From contig CAVNZM010000008.1 of NCBI GenBank assembly GCA_963693365.1, positions 5,890,001-5,954,000 on the forward strand: a DNA stretch of 64,000 bases, read 5' to 3'. Origin of the DNA: Amoebidium appalachense. Its lineage: Eukaryota > Ichthyosporea. The stretch's first letter is position 1. Every line of letters starts with the position of its first letter. The position numbers were made by a program, and so were the translations under genes. Under the pieces are notes generated by a model. That model had not been told where the DNA came from and did not search any database. It saw only the letters and a program-made list of their open reading frames with translations. Shown here piece after piece: positions 1-10,442 of the stretch.

Positions 1-483
1 ATGTGACTTTGGAACACTTTGTTCTTGTATTGCATGTTGACGAATTTTGTGCATAAAAACGTACAACCGTGATTATCGTTAACACTGTTACACTCTAGTG
101 TACATATCCCCCCATGTGTGTCGTATGATGCGTACACGCACGTGTATACATAGGTTGAGTGGTCCAATGCATTCAACATTCATTCACTAATAAATCAAAA
201 ACTTGACACCATACCTGGCCTGTGAAATACAGCCACACTACAGGCATGGCCTTTGCATCAACCTCAATATATAACCGTTCAGATATCCCCCCCCCCTCCC
301 CCCCCCTCCCCCCTCCCCCCAGGGGAAACTGCCGCAGGAAAGGCCGAAAATATAATCATTGGTAAACAAAAAGACGAAAACCGGTAAGATGACAATGCAC
401 TCACGAACAAGACAAAACCATAATTCTCAATATTAAACAAAATAAAAATACAAAATAAAATATCAATAAACAAACTATAAACA
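1..483. other. Intergenic, 3' side of GFM2
   Basis: No gene is visible. The stretch holds a C-rich run at about 287-320 and AT-rich sequence just beyond the GFM2 stop. I see no clear AATAAA on the GFM2 strand. Confidence 0.5.
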
Positions 484-3155
484 TCAGTAACCCCTCAGCT
501 TTTTCAGCACCGCCGCCTCCTCCAACCTATCCACCTGCCGATATCTCGAAAATTGCAGCGACATGTTCGAATGTCCCCCCGTGAGGCTTCGCAAAATCGA
601 CGAATATCCCACCATGCTAGATAGCGGCACCTCGGCCTTCACCACCCTCGTCGTGTCCTCCCTATCCAACCCCTGAATTTCCGCCCGCCTCTGCGACGTC
701 AGATCCTGAAGAACCCCCCTACGTAATCGTCGCCGTCGATTGAAATTTCAAGATTCATAACGGGTTCCAACAGCGCCGGCTGGGCCTCCGATATCGCCTT
801 GCTCAACGCCTGAGACATACACGCCGAAATCGCCTCCGGGGACGATCCCTGTCCGATCGATCCGTCCAAAAGCGCGATCTCGACGTTTGCAACCGGGTAG
901 GAAAGTAGCGCCCCTCGGCTCAGGGCAGCCTGAATTCCTTCCTTCACCACAACGTTTAACCCCTTTGGGTCGATCGAGCGAAGGTTCGAACTCCCGGGAA
1001 GGCTGTTGACAAAAACGTAATTCTGCTGCCCGTCCGCGTCCGAATTTTCCGTGTTTTCGAGTGGCGAAACCGACACCGTCAGCATGGCGTTCTGTTTTTT
1101 CCCCGCGATCATACCGGAAAATTCAACCGTTGCCTCCGCCTCGCTCGTGATGGTCTCCTTGTACGCCACCTGGATGGCGCCCGCCTCGATCTCCAAATTG
1201 TAATCCCTCGTCAGCCGATCGCGGATAATCTCCAAATGCAATTCGCCCATACCGCTCAACACTCTCTGACCCGTCGCGGGGTCAGTGTGCACGTGGAAGG
1301 AAGGGTCCTCCCTCTGCATGCACTCCAAAGCGTGGACCAATGACGGCTCGTCTTTGCTGGAACACGGTTCCACCGTGCAGAAAAACACCGGGTCGGGTAC
1401 CCTTAACCCCTCCAGGAAGAGGTTCTTATTTCCATTTAAGGCAACTAGCGTATCCCCTGTTCTCGCCTTCTTAAGTCCCAAAGCGACGGCAATGTGCCCG
1501 GCCTCCACATCCTGAATCTCCCTATACTCGTCCGCGTAGACCCGCAATAGGCGGCTCATCTTCTCCTTCGTCTTTCTTGTGTTGTTGTGCAGCTGCATTT
1601 TCGCGTTTAGTTTCCCCCTGTACACCCGAAAATATACCATGGCTCCCCGCTGCTGGTCGTGCACCACCTTGAAAGCAAGAGCGCACAAGTCCCCCGCCGG
1701 GTCAGGGGATATCCCGTCCGGGTGGTGCGCCTCTTCCGGCGAGGGGAGATATTCGCAAATTGCGTCCAAAAGCGGTTGGACCCCCTTATTTTTCAGCGCA
1801 GACCCGCACAACACGGGCACAGCCTTTCGCGCGCGCGTGGCCCGGCGCACCGCCGCCGTAATTTCCGCCGGGGGGGCATTTGAAAAATCGTCGATTTTTT
1901 CGAGAAATTCGTCGTCCACCTCCGCTACCGCCTCGGCCAAAACCGTCCGTGCCTCGATCGCTTTTTCGTATATCTCGCCGTCATTTCCCGTAATTTCCGT
2001 CACCTTGAACTCCCTGCCGTCCCCCTCGTGCGCCCACTCGTACTTTTTCAAATTCACCAAATCCACCATCCCGTAAAAATCCCCCCACTGGCCCAGGGGC
2101 ATCTGCAGTACGAGCGGATGGGCCCCCAATTTCGTCCTCATCATATCCACGGTCCTGTGCAAATTCGCGGCGCGCCTATCCATCTTGTTTACAAACGCAA
2201 TTTTCGCCAAGTTATATCTCGTCGCCTGTCTCCAAACAGTGAGAGATTGTGCCTCCACGCCCGCAACCGCGTCGAAAACCGCGACGGCTCCATCCATAAC
2301 TCTTAGGGCCCTTTCCACTTCGACGGTAAAATCGACGTGGCCTGGTGTGTCTATCAGATTGACCGTGTGCTCTGCCCAGTTGAATGTGATGGCGGCTGAG
2401 TTGATGGTGATGCCGCGTTCGCGCTCCTGCTTCATGTAGTCGAGAACCTGTGTGTGTGTGTGGGGGGGTGGGTGTGTGGGTGGGTGGGTGGGTGGGTGGG
2501 TGGGGGGGTGTTTGGGGTGAAGGGGGGAGGAGTGTGTGTGTGTGTGTGGGGGGGGCGGGGAGAATGAGGGGGTTGGGTTGCGTTGGGACGGGGGTGTGGG
2601 TGGAGGTGGGGGTGGTGGGGGTGGAGATGTTGTTGTTAGTTGGATGTGTGTGTGTGTGTGTGTTTGAGGGGAAGGGGGGGGAGGGGAAGGGGGAGGGCGG
2701 AAGAGGGTGAGGGGGGAATATGTGCGTCCATGCGTGTGGGTGCACGTGTGTTTATGTACGTGTCTGTGAGCGAGAGTGTGTGTGAATGTGCGTGTGTGTA
2801 TGTTCTGTGTGTTTGTAAGTTGAATGAGTATTGGGGAATCAGTGGTGGAAGAATACACCGCATGTAGCCCATGAAGGCAGGAGCTGAACGGTTTTAGACT
2901 GGTCTCCCCCCCGCTCCCCCTCAAACCCCCCCCCCCCCCCCCCCGCCCCCCAAAAAAAAAAAAAAAAAGAAAAGGAAAAAAGAAAAAAAAAGGAGAAAGA
3001 AAGAAAAAAAAACACGAAATCACCCCCCCCCCCCCCCCCCCCCCCCCCTCCCCCGACCCCCCAAAACACACACACACACACCAACACCACCCCTCCCCCC
3101 AGTGCCCCACGACCACTTCCAGCATCCGCCGTGCCAAACGGCTTCCCCCCCCTAA

Positions 3156-3201
<46 letters not shown>

Positions 3202-4552
3202 ATAAAAAAAATAAAAATCAGAAACAGTACATAAAGGACAAGGAAGAAAGAAAAAAGAACAAGAACGGGAAACCGAATATGGGCGATACCAACCCCCCCC
3301 CCCCCCCCCCCCCAAGCCCCCCACCTCCGCCAATCCTCCTCCTTACTATAACCCACACCTCCCCCTACACAGCCACGTATACATAAACCCGCTTACGTAC
3401 GACTAAACAGGACAAGCTCCCCCCCCCCCCCCCCCCCCCACCCCACCCCCCACCACCACATTTATTTGCAGAAACCAATGAACTAGAAATTATACACCAC
3501 CTATCTCTAGATGTATAAAAAAAATAAAACACAAAAAAACCAATAAAAGAGAAATACCCCCCTCCCCCCTCCCCCCCCCCCACAAAAAAACCTACCAACT
3601 CACCAACATTCTTCCGCTAGACTCAAAGCAAATTAAGCAAACGCAACACCAACGTGTGTTTCAGCCCCCCCCCCCCCCCCCCCCCCCTCCCTCCCTCTGC
3701 CCAATCCCCCCCCCCCCCCCCTTTCTTTGGGGGGGGGGGGGGGGGGGGAGGGGCATGACACAAGTATAGAGCAACAACGTAGCCCCACCCATCGCTATTT
3801 TGTAAAACCTTTCCTGCCTCCTTCCCTTTCTGACCTTTAGCCCCGACACCAAGCATAAATTTAAACCCGACCCTCTCCCCTCCATTCCTTTCACATGAAA
3901 ACCCAACCCTCTCCCCTTCCTTCCTTTCACATATCTCCCCTCTCGTCGTCCAACCCCCCCCCCCCCCTCCCCCTCTCCCCCACACCCCCGGCCAGCCCCC
4001 CCCCCCCTTCCCCCCCTTCCCCCCCTTCCCCTCCCCCCTCCCCCCCCTCCCCCCTTTAAAAAAAAAAAAAACACACACACCGAACAACATCAACCAGCCA
4101 AAACCTACCCACTAGCAGCGCCTGCCTATCCACCCAGGAACCCACCTACACCACCCATCCACGCACTCCGTCCCCCCCCCCCCTCCCCCCCTTCCCTCCC
4201 ACGCCACCCTCCCCCTCTATACCCCTACAACACACACACACGAACCCACACACACACGGATACCCACCGTGTCACCGTCATCCACGTCCCCCAAGTTGCG
4301 TGTAAACCCCGAGTAGAACAGCATCCTCTCAGAGGTGGTCGTCTTCCCAGCATCAATGTGCGCCATAACGCCAATGTTGCGCACGCGGCTAAGAGAAGAC
4401 ATGAAGCGACATTGGTTCGTCACCACACGAGGAACAAGTGACAGGTGTGAAAGGGAGGATGAGGAAAAGTTGAATAGAGCACGAAGGGATGCATCTCTGT
4501 GTGCATGGGCGTGAGCACACAAAGAGGAGCTGAGTGTACGAATGGCCGCCAT
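484..4552 (-). CDS. GFM2: Mitochondrial elongation factor G2 (ribosome-releasing GTPase), two exons, one apparent frameshift
   Basis: Translational GTPase of the EF-G2mt family, which with recycling factor splits mitochondrial ribosomes. Exon 1 is 4268-4552 and exon 2 is 484-2447. Donor ACG|GTGGGT and acceptor CACAG|GTTCTC join in frame to give [19 protein letters not shown]1 [13 protein letters not shown]2 RGITI, G3 DTPGHVDF, G4 NKMD and G5 CGSAL are all present. GDVDDGDTV before the junction favours GFM2 over GFM1. I start at the second Met (MAAIRTLSS): it opens a Ser/Arg-rich presequence and sits in AAGATGGCGGCC. An upstream in-frame Met lies at 4576. The last 60 codons are in another frame: after DDYVGG near 709-714 the run GGGGGG appears one G short, and with seven G the family-typical [10 protein letters not shown] follows. 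Length is about 749 aa, normal for the family. The enzyme is certain; the frameshift is probably a consensus error. Confidence 0.95.
2448..4267 (-). repeat. GFM2 intron made of homopolymer and CA/TG tracts
   Basis: The 1.8-kb intron is almost entirely low complexity: C runs on the + strand at 2924-2945, 3023-3050, 3157-3202, 3294-3314 and 3665-3720, A-rich blocks, and G/TG-rich DNA at 2451-2720. Long open frames here arise because the DNA has few stop codons. The acceptor is the end of a CA microsatellite. Confidence 0.85.
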
Positions 4553-4556
4553 CTTG
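4544..4556 (-). promoter_or_regulatory. YY1-type element overlapping the GFM2 start codon
   Basis: On the minus strand CAAGATGGCGGCC covers the chosen ATG. This matches the animal YY1/Pho consensus (AAGATGGCGGC), which often overlaps start regions of mitochondrial and ribosomal genes. Function here is inferred from the motif only. Confidence 0.4.
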
Positions 4557-4576
4557 ATCGTAAAATTTATCTTCAA

Positions 4577-5015
4577 ATGCCACCCAAAACGACGTTTTTT
4601 AGTGTATTTTTACCTTGAAACCTATACCTATTCCCGCCATACAACCTAGCTTAGTCGAAGTTCTGTTTCCCCATGCAAAAAAACCAACCGACTACACCCT
4701 GTTAAGGCAAGCTCATGGGGACGAAACACTAGATATGCGGGAGAGAGTTAATTTGCAATGGTGAGTCAGAGAGAACAAGGTGGAGATGGGATGGGATCTT
4801 CACCCCCCCAAAAAAGGTGTTAAACGAAAAAAAAAAAAAAAAGTCAATTGAAAACCACCAGCGAAAAAAGGAAAGAAAAAGACGTGTGTGCACGCTGCCA
4901 GAAAAAAGCGATGCAGTTTTAGCCAATCAAATGCATGGTGTTGAAAAGACCAATTAGAATAAAGAATTTTGCGCAACGTTTGCGCAAACGCTGTCTGGCG
5001 TGACTCAGAGCAGAT
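4577..5015. promoter_or_regulatory. Divergent promoter region between GFM2 and the gene at 5016
   Basis: CCAAT boxes lie at 4923-4927 and 4950-4954. Two perfect TTGCGCAA palindromes (C/EBP-type bZIP sites) lie at 4969-4976 and 4980-4987, 11 bp apart, about one helical turn. A TGACTCA (AP-1 type) site is at 5001-5007. The arrangement suits a shared bZIP-controlled promoter, but this is motif evidence only. Confidence 0.4.
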
Positions 5016-5227
5016 ATGGCACAAGTAAGGGTATCTACTCCCGCTAGACTAGGTGAACCCCTGTCTCAAAAGGAAAGCTTGCGCCGGCTTGCTAGTATGA
5101 ATCGATTTGGCCCCCCTGCTCGTATTATTGGTGATACCACTGGAGACCCCCTCATAGACTCTGATAAGTATTTCTCGGAACTGTTTAAAGATAGGACCCC
5201 CGCTCAGAAACCTATTGTGTGGCCTGT
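5016..5227 (+). CDS. Unidentified protein, N-terminal part, truncated by assembly gap
   Basis: The open frame starts MAQVRVSTPARLGEP, continues through RRLASMNRFGPPARIIGDTT and ends KPIVWP at the gap, giving at least 70 residues. The composition looks like real coding sequence: mixed and not repeat-derived. I do not recognise a family. GTAAGG only 9 nt after the ATG could be a donor, but the frame stays open across it. The gene is divergent from GFM2 and may share its promoter. The rest lies in or beyond the N gap. Confidence 0.45.
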
Positions 5228-5727
5228 NNNNNNNNNNNNNNNNNNNNNNNNNNNNNNNNNNNNNNNNNNNNNNNNNNNNNNNNNNNNNNNNNNNNNNNNN
5301 NNNNNNNNNNNNNNNNNNNNNNNNNNNNNNNNNNNNNNNNNNNNNNNNNNNNNNNNNNNNNNNNNNNNNNNNNNNNNNNNNNNNNNNNNNNNNNNNNNNN
5401 NNNNNNNNNNNNNNNNNNNNNNNNNNNNNNNNNNNNNNNNNNNNNNNNNNNNNNNNNNNNNNNNNNNNNNNNNNNNNNNNNNNNNNNNNNNNNNNNNNNN
5501 NNNNNNNNNNNNNNNNNNNNNNNNNNNNNNNNNNNNNNNNNNNNNNNNNNNNNNNNNNNNNNNNNNNNNNNNNNNNNNNNNNNNNNNNNNNNNNNNNNNN
5601 NNNNNNNNNNNNNNNNNNNNNNNNNNNNNNNNNNNNNNNNNNNNNNNNNNNNNNNNNNNNNNNNNNNNNNNNNNNNNNNNNNNNNNNNNNNNNNNNNNNN
5701 NNNNNNNNNNNNNNNNNNNNNNNNNNN
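5228..5727. other. Assembly gap of 500 N
   Basis: Exactly 500 N, a conventional placeholder, so the true distance between the flanks is unknown. Frames that cross it are meaningless. Confidence 0.99.
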
Positions 5728-5758
5728 AAGAACACCCCTGCCCCCACAACTATTATCC

Positions 5759-6161
5759 ATGCACACGGTAATGTACGTGCTCGTTGCCCTACTTGCACAA
5801 GCCGCCGCCGCCGCCGCCAGCTACGTGACGGCCCCCCCCGACGCCGACGCCAACCACCCCGACGCCCACCCTCACCCAACCATCCAGATGCACACGGCTC
5901 ACTGCGCAGACGGCCGCCGCAGCGCCCGTGTGCTCGCAGGTGCCGGTGCCGGGGGTGGGGTGCGGGTGGCTGTGCCGCACGGTGGTGCCGCAGAATCCGT
6001 CGCTCGTGCCGTGCAACCAGTTTGTGGGCTGCAACCTCTACCGACCGGACCCCAAGACCGGCGGGGTGCTGCGGTGCAAGCGGCGCAGGGCCACGTCGAT
6101 GCCGTGCACGCCGGACTTCTGCTGCGTCATGCCTGCCGGCATCGGTGCAGCAGGCATATAA
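5759..6161 (+). CDS. Small secreted cysteine-rich protein with one apparent frameshift
   Basis: From ATG 5759 the frame reads MHTVMYVLVALLAQAAAAAA, a good signal peptide. At the C8 run (5832-5839) a one-base shift leads into a Pro/Thr linker and then a Cys-rich domain with GCGWLCR, LVPCNQFVGCNLYRP, VLRCKRRR, MPCTPDFCCV and a stop at 6159-6161. About 134 aa result if one C of the run is an error. Without the shift the Cys frame has no signal peptide. I do not recognise the family. It is probably extracellular. It sits beside the gap, so an upstream exon cannot be excluded. Confidence 0.45.
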
Positions 6162-6195
6162 ACTCTTTTGCGGTTATCGGTCACAGAATGGACGC

Positions 6196-6197
6196 AA

Positions 6198-6253
<56 letters not shown>

Positions 6254-6255
6254 AG
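6196..6255 (+). repeat. Poly-C run followed by CA repeat
   Basis: An uninterrupted C run passes directly into (CA)n and then CAG. It forms a candidate acceptor for the exon at 6256. Confidence 0.8.
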
Positions 6256-6576
6256 GAATGCAGTCAAGTTTTAGGGGTGTACACGCTGGAAGTCGAAAGT
6301 TTTGTAGAGCACACATACATGTTTGACGGCCAGGTGTACACAGTCATACTGTATATCATATCTCTATGTAGTGTTATTGCAAATATACACTGGTATAATT
6401 TAATGAAGTCAGAACCAAACGCAAAGGAGAAAGTAAATAGAATGTACTTGGTTTATGTTTCTGCTGCTATTGTGCTTACAGGATTGTTGGTCACACCCTT
6501 GGTCTCCACGATCCTATACTTCGTAAGTAAAAGAACAGGTGCTGGTGAATTCGATATGAAGCACTCGGACTTCTAA
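6256..6576 (+). CDS. Two-helix membrane protein, copy 1 (last exon)
   Basis: The frame contains FVEHTYMFDGQVYTV, a first hydrophobic helix, IHWYNLMKSEPNAKEKVNRM, a second helix (LVYVSAAIVLTGLLVTP) and a C-terminal tail ending HSDF. A close paralogue lies at 60426-60746: the MFD..., NIHWYNLMKSEPNA.EKVN and HSDF portions match nearly residue for residue. A CACAG acceptor precedes 6256, so this is either the last exon of a spliced gene or a short ORF starting at the internal Met of MFDGQ. Both helices flank a short basic/acidic loop. The family is not recognised. Confidence 0.55.
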   Translation, partial: ECSQVLGVYTLEVESFVEHTYMFDGQVYTVILYIISLCSVIANIHWYNLMKSEPNAKEKVNRMYLVYVSAAIVLTGLLVTPLVSTILYFVSKRTGAGEFDMKHSDF

Positions 6577-6639
6577 ATGATGGCACACACAGCGCCGGGG
6601 CCGTCACCAAATAATAAAACAGTGGTACAATGATATTTG

Positions 6640-6935
6640 GCAAGTAAGTGTGAGGCCGGGAGGGCCAATAAATGCATCCATGCATGCAAATAATGCTAAG
6701 TGTGAGGCCGGGAGGGGGGGGGGGGGAGGGGGGCCAATAAATGCATCCGTGCATGCAAATAATGCTAAGTGTGAGGCCGGGAGGGGGGGGGGGAGGGGGC
6801 CAATAAATGCATCCGTGCATGCAAATAATGCTAAGTGTGGGGAGGCGGGGGGGGGGGGGGGGGAGGGGGCCAATAAATGCATCCGTGCATGCAAATAATG
6901 CTAAGTGTGAGGCCGGGAGGGCCAAATGTAATATA
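6640..6935 (+). repeat. Tandem array with ATGCAAAT octamers, block 1
   Basis: Four units contain TAAGTGTGAGGCCGGGAGG, a variable G run, CCAATAAATGCATCCGTG and CATGCAAATAATGC. The same family recurs at 7636-9010 and, inverted and shortened, at 12627-12862. Confidence 0.9.
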
Positions 6936-7086
6936 TTTACTTGTATTTCTACGGTATGAGTTTTACAGTATTTCCACTGCATGACGAAAATGTGTATGAA
7001 CACCCACTGTCCAACACGTGCATGACCCGAATCAAAACATTACACGGCATACACTGGCCTTAGGCCTGCCAAATACTTTGCATTGC

Positions 7087-7117
<31 letters not shown>

Positions 7118-7150
7118 AAAAACCAAAAGCCGAATACAAAAGAATCATGA
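6936..7150. other. Intergenic spacer with C-run/A-run block
   Basis: No gene. It includes C run plus A run at 7086-7122. Confidence 0.5.
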
Positions 7151-7642
7151 TCAATCACTATCACTACCACAAAAAAGGTCTCTATTGCTATGGCCCTTCC
7201 TGGCGCTCGGCTTGCCCGCCCGAATCACCCCCAAATAATCCAATATCTCCTCGTCGCTGCCAGAATAACTGTCCGGGTCGATGCTGCGGTCGGTGATCTT
7301 CGCAATAAGGCTCTCACTCAGACCTTCGTGTTCCCTCAAGTATTGTTTGTATTCTGCCATTACCGACTCGGAATCAGAACCCTCTACGATGTCCGATGTG
7401 TTGGCCTCGGAGTCTTCCGTGTCGGTCGTTGTGTCTGCCCACCTCGACGATTGTTTGGCCCTCCGCCTTTTGGGCTTTGGGGTGGTTGAAGGGCGGGCCG
7501 GGCCCTGCTTTTTGGACTTCGGGGTGGTTGAAGGGCGGCCCGGGCCCTGCTTTTTGGACTTCGGGGTGGTTGAAGGGCGGCCCGGGCCCTGCTTTTTGGA
7601 CTTTGGGGTGGTTGAAGGGCGGGCCGGGCTCTCCCTGCAACA
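7151..7642 (-). CDS. Repeat-containing basic/acidic nuclear-type protein, 5' end unclear
   Basis: Read from high to low coordinates there are four imperfect 19-residue repeats built on RPSTTPKSKKQGPG (AT-hook or linker-histone-like), then KPKRRRAKQ, an acidic Ser/Asp segment, MAEYKQYLREHEGLSESLIA and a C-terminus DLFCGSDSD with stop at 7151-7153. It is likely DNA-binding or nuclear. No good initiation codon precedes the repeats: the frame runs back into the tandem array, so the start is either MAEYKQ (a short product) or lost or spliced. The repeats are also visible as a 57-bp DNA repeat at about 7480-7640. Confidence 0.5.
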   Translation of the reverse strand, partial: CCRESPARPSTTPKSKKQGPGRPSTTPKSKKQGPGRPSTTPKSKKQGPARPSTTPKPKRRRAKQSSRWADTTTDTEDSEANTSDIVEGSDSESVMAEYKQYLREHEGLSESLIAKITDRSIDPDSYSGSDEEILDYLGVIRAGKPSARKGHSNRDLFCGSDSD

Positions 7643-9010
7643 ACGGCTAAGTGTGAGGCCGGAAAAGCATGCAAAAATGTTTCTCTCGGGAGGCCAAGTA
7701 AATGCATCGGTGCATGAATAAATGCATCGGTGCATGCAAATAAAGCAAAGTGTGAGGCCGGAAGCATGCAAAAGTGTCTCTCTCGGGAGGCCAAATAAAT
7801 GCATCGGTGCAGCAAAGTGTGAGGCCGGAAGCATGCAAAAAATGCTAAGTGTGATGCCGGGGGGCCAAATAAATGCATCCGTGCATGCAGGGGGGGGGGG
7901 GGGGGTGGGTGGGCATGCATCCGCGCATGCAGGGGGGGGGGGGGGTGGGCATGCATCCGTGTGAGGCCGGGGCATGCAAAAAGTATCTCTCGGCAGGCCA
8001 AATAGTGTGAGGCCGGAACAAAGTGTCTCTCTCGGCAGGCCAAATAAATGCATCGGTGCATGCAAATAACGCAAAGTGTGAGACCGGAAGCATGCAAAAG
8101 TGTCTCTCTCGGGAGGCCAAATAAATGCATCGGTGCATGAATAAATGCATCGGTGCATGCAAATAATGCAAAGTGTGAGACCGGAAGCATGCAAAAGTGT
8201 CTCTCTCGGGAGGCCAAGTAAATGCATCGGTGCATGAATAAATGCATCGGTGCATGCAAATAATGCAAAGTGTGAGGCCGGAAGCATGCAAAAGTGTCTC
8301 TCTCGGGAGGCCAAATAAATGCATCGGTGCATGAATAAATGCATCGGTGCATGCAAATAATGCAAATGTGAGGCCGGAAGCATGCAAAAGTGTCTCTCTC
8401 GGGAGGCCAAATAAATGCATCGGTGCATGCAAATAATGCGGTGCATGCAAATAATGCAAAGTGTGAGGCCGGAAGCATGCAAAAGTGTCTCTCTCGGGAG
8501 GCCAAATAAATGCATCGGTGCATGCAAATAATGCGGTGCATGCAAATAATGCAAATGTGAGGCCGGAAGCATGCAAAAGTGTCTCTCTCGGGAGGCCAAA
8601 TAAATGCATCGGTGCATGCAAATAATGCGGTGCATGCAAATAATGCAAAGTGTGAGGCCGGAAGCATGCAAAAGTGTCTCTCTCGGGAGGCCAAATAAAT
8701 GCATCGGTGCATGCAAATAATGCGGTGCATGCAAATAATGCAAAGTGTGAGGCCGGAAGCATTCATCGGTGCATGCAAATAATGCAAAGTGTGAGGCCGG
8801 AAGCATGCAAAAAATGCTAAGTGTGAGGCCGGGGGGGGGGCAAATAAATGCATCCGTGCATGCAGGGGGGGGGGGGGGTGGGCAAATGCATCCGTGCATG
8901 CAGGGGGGGTGGGCAAATGCATCCGTGCATGCAGGGGGGGGGGGGGGGGGGGGGGGCAAATGCATCCGTGTGAGGCCGGGGCATGCAAAAGCTAAATGCA
9001 TCCGTGGTGG
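7636..9010 (+). repeat. Tandem array with ATGCAAAT octamers, block 2
   Basis: Roughly a dozen units of about 100-125 bp carry AAGTGTGAGGCCGGAAGC, ATGCAAAAGTGTCTCTCTCG, GGAGGCCAAATAAATGCATC and GGTGCATGCAAATAATGC, with internal duplications and G-run variants at both ends. No frame in it is a credible gene although some remain open for more than 500 codons. Confidence 0.95.
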
Positions 9011-9292
9011 CACACGTGTCTTTTTAATGTAATATATTTATTCACTGCATGAGTTTTACATAGTATCGAAAATGTGTATGAACACTCCACTGTCGAACAC
9101 GTGTATGACCCCCCTCCCCTCTCCCACAACATACACTCGGAAACCCCCCCCCCCCACAAAAAAAAATACACTCGGTTGCTTGCAAAAACTATTACCCCCC
9201 CTCAACAAAAAAATAATAACATATAACCGATTGCTTGCAAAAAACACTAAGTAAAGCATAACGAAGCATGCCACTACCCCCCCCCCCCCCTC

Positions 9293-10274
9293 TTACTTCT
9301 TCTTCTTGGGAGCCCTCTCGGTAATCTGCTGTGCGGGTCTCTTATGGCCGCCCCTGCCGCCCCTGCCACCCCTGCCGCCCCGGTAACTTGCATCGAGCTG
9401 TTTTTTCATCTCCTGAAATATATTCAATGCCAATCCCTCCATTTCCTGCTCCTCTTCCTCCTGACCCTCCTCCTCCTGACTCTCCTCCTCCTGACCCTCC
9501 CTCTCCCTCTCCGAGTCCTTCTCCCCCTCCCCCCTCCCCCCTCTCCCTCTCCGAGTCCTTCTCCCCCTCCCCCTCCCCCTCTCCCCTTCCTCCTCATCCG
9601 AAATTAAAGAAATCTCTTCACAAACCTTCCCTCCCTCCCTTCTTACGTTTCTCCCCTTCCGTCGTTTCTCCCTCCTTACGTTTCTCCCGTTCCACCATCC
9701 GCCGGGCTACACGGCCACTGGCAGGGTGCGTGTGCTTCACCTCAAAAAACCCCATTGCTGTATAATCATAACTCCAATGTTGCCCCGTTTCGGGGTCCCT
9801 ATACACGTTTTCAGAGACAACCTCCATCAACTTCTTCGCCCCTCCTATCACCACCTCCGCAAAAGGTGGTTCTGTTTTCTCCTCGCTGACCACCTTCCGG
9901 TGCATTACCTCGCCCCCTTCCTCGTCCTCCTCGCCCACCCCCTCACCCTCACCCTCCGCCTCGCCCACCCCCTCACCCTCACCCTCCGCCTCTCTCTCGC
10001 CCCTCACACGAAGGGTATCCTCTACCACCGACCTCTCCCTGCCCCCCTGCTCCTCCTCCCTGGCAAACAGACTCTCATCTTGCAGAAGTTCCGGGTCAAA
10101 CTGGATTGCTCTCGCACACACCCTCCTAAGTACACTCCGTGCGTACCTCAACTCCCCTTCATAGAAAACCACCGTGTCATGCAATTCAATCAGTGATTTT
10201 TCCGCGTCTGAAATTTTCGATGAGATGTTGTTATCTACAACGGACTCATAGCGTGTCAGCCCTTTAGGCGGCAT
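9293..10274 (-). CDS. Charged protein with acidic repeats, RGG segment and KKKK tail, one apparent frameshift
   Basis: Begins MPPKGLTRYESVVDNNISSK, with a helical first half (ARSVLRRVCARAIQFDPELL), Glu/Gly repeats, a conserved-looking VYRDPETGQHWSYDYTAMGF segment, then a Lys/Arg/Glu-rich part. A stop appears at about 9618, but a one-base shift in the GGGA-rich stretch just before it keeps the frame open through CEEISLISDEEE, Glu/Gln repeats, [29 protein letters not shown] and ends APKKKK at 9293. With that correction the protein is about 326 aa. The RGG and Lys-rich ends suggest nucleic-acid binding. The family is not recognised; a virus-like origin is possible from context only. Confidence 0.55.
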
Positions 10275-10442
10275 TTTGGAATTGTAAGACTAGGATGATC
10301 TGTTATAACAATTTCTGAGAAAAATAACTGTTGTTTGTGTGAAATCTGTGAAAACTGTAGTGTAGCCGTATTAATCCTGTTGTTTGTGTGAAATCTGTTG
10401 TTGTGTAATAGACAGGGAGAATCGGTTCGTAGATTTTGCAAA

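Noticed and set aside
699-3356. 885-codon minus frame as a single exon
   Set aside because: The part above 2447 is intron (poly-C, CA). The real exon begins at the CAG acceptor, where the GTPase homology resumes.
7151-9013. 620-codon minus frame with CMHRCIY-type repeats
   Set aside because: Most is the octamer tandem array read as protein; only the last 160 or so residues look like a gene.
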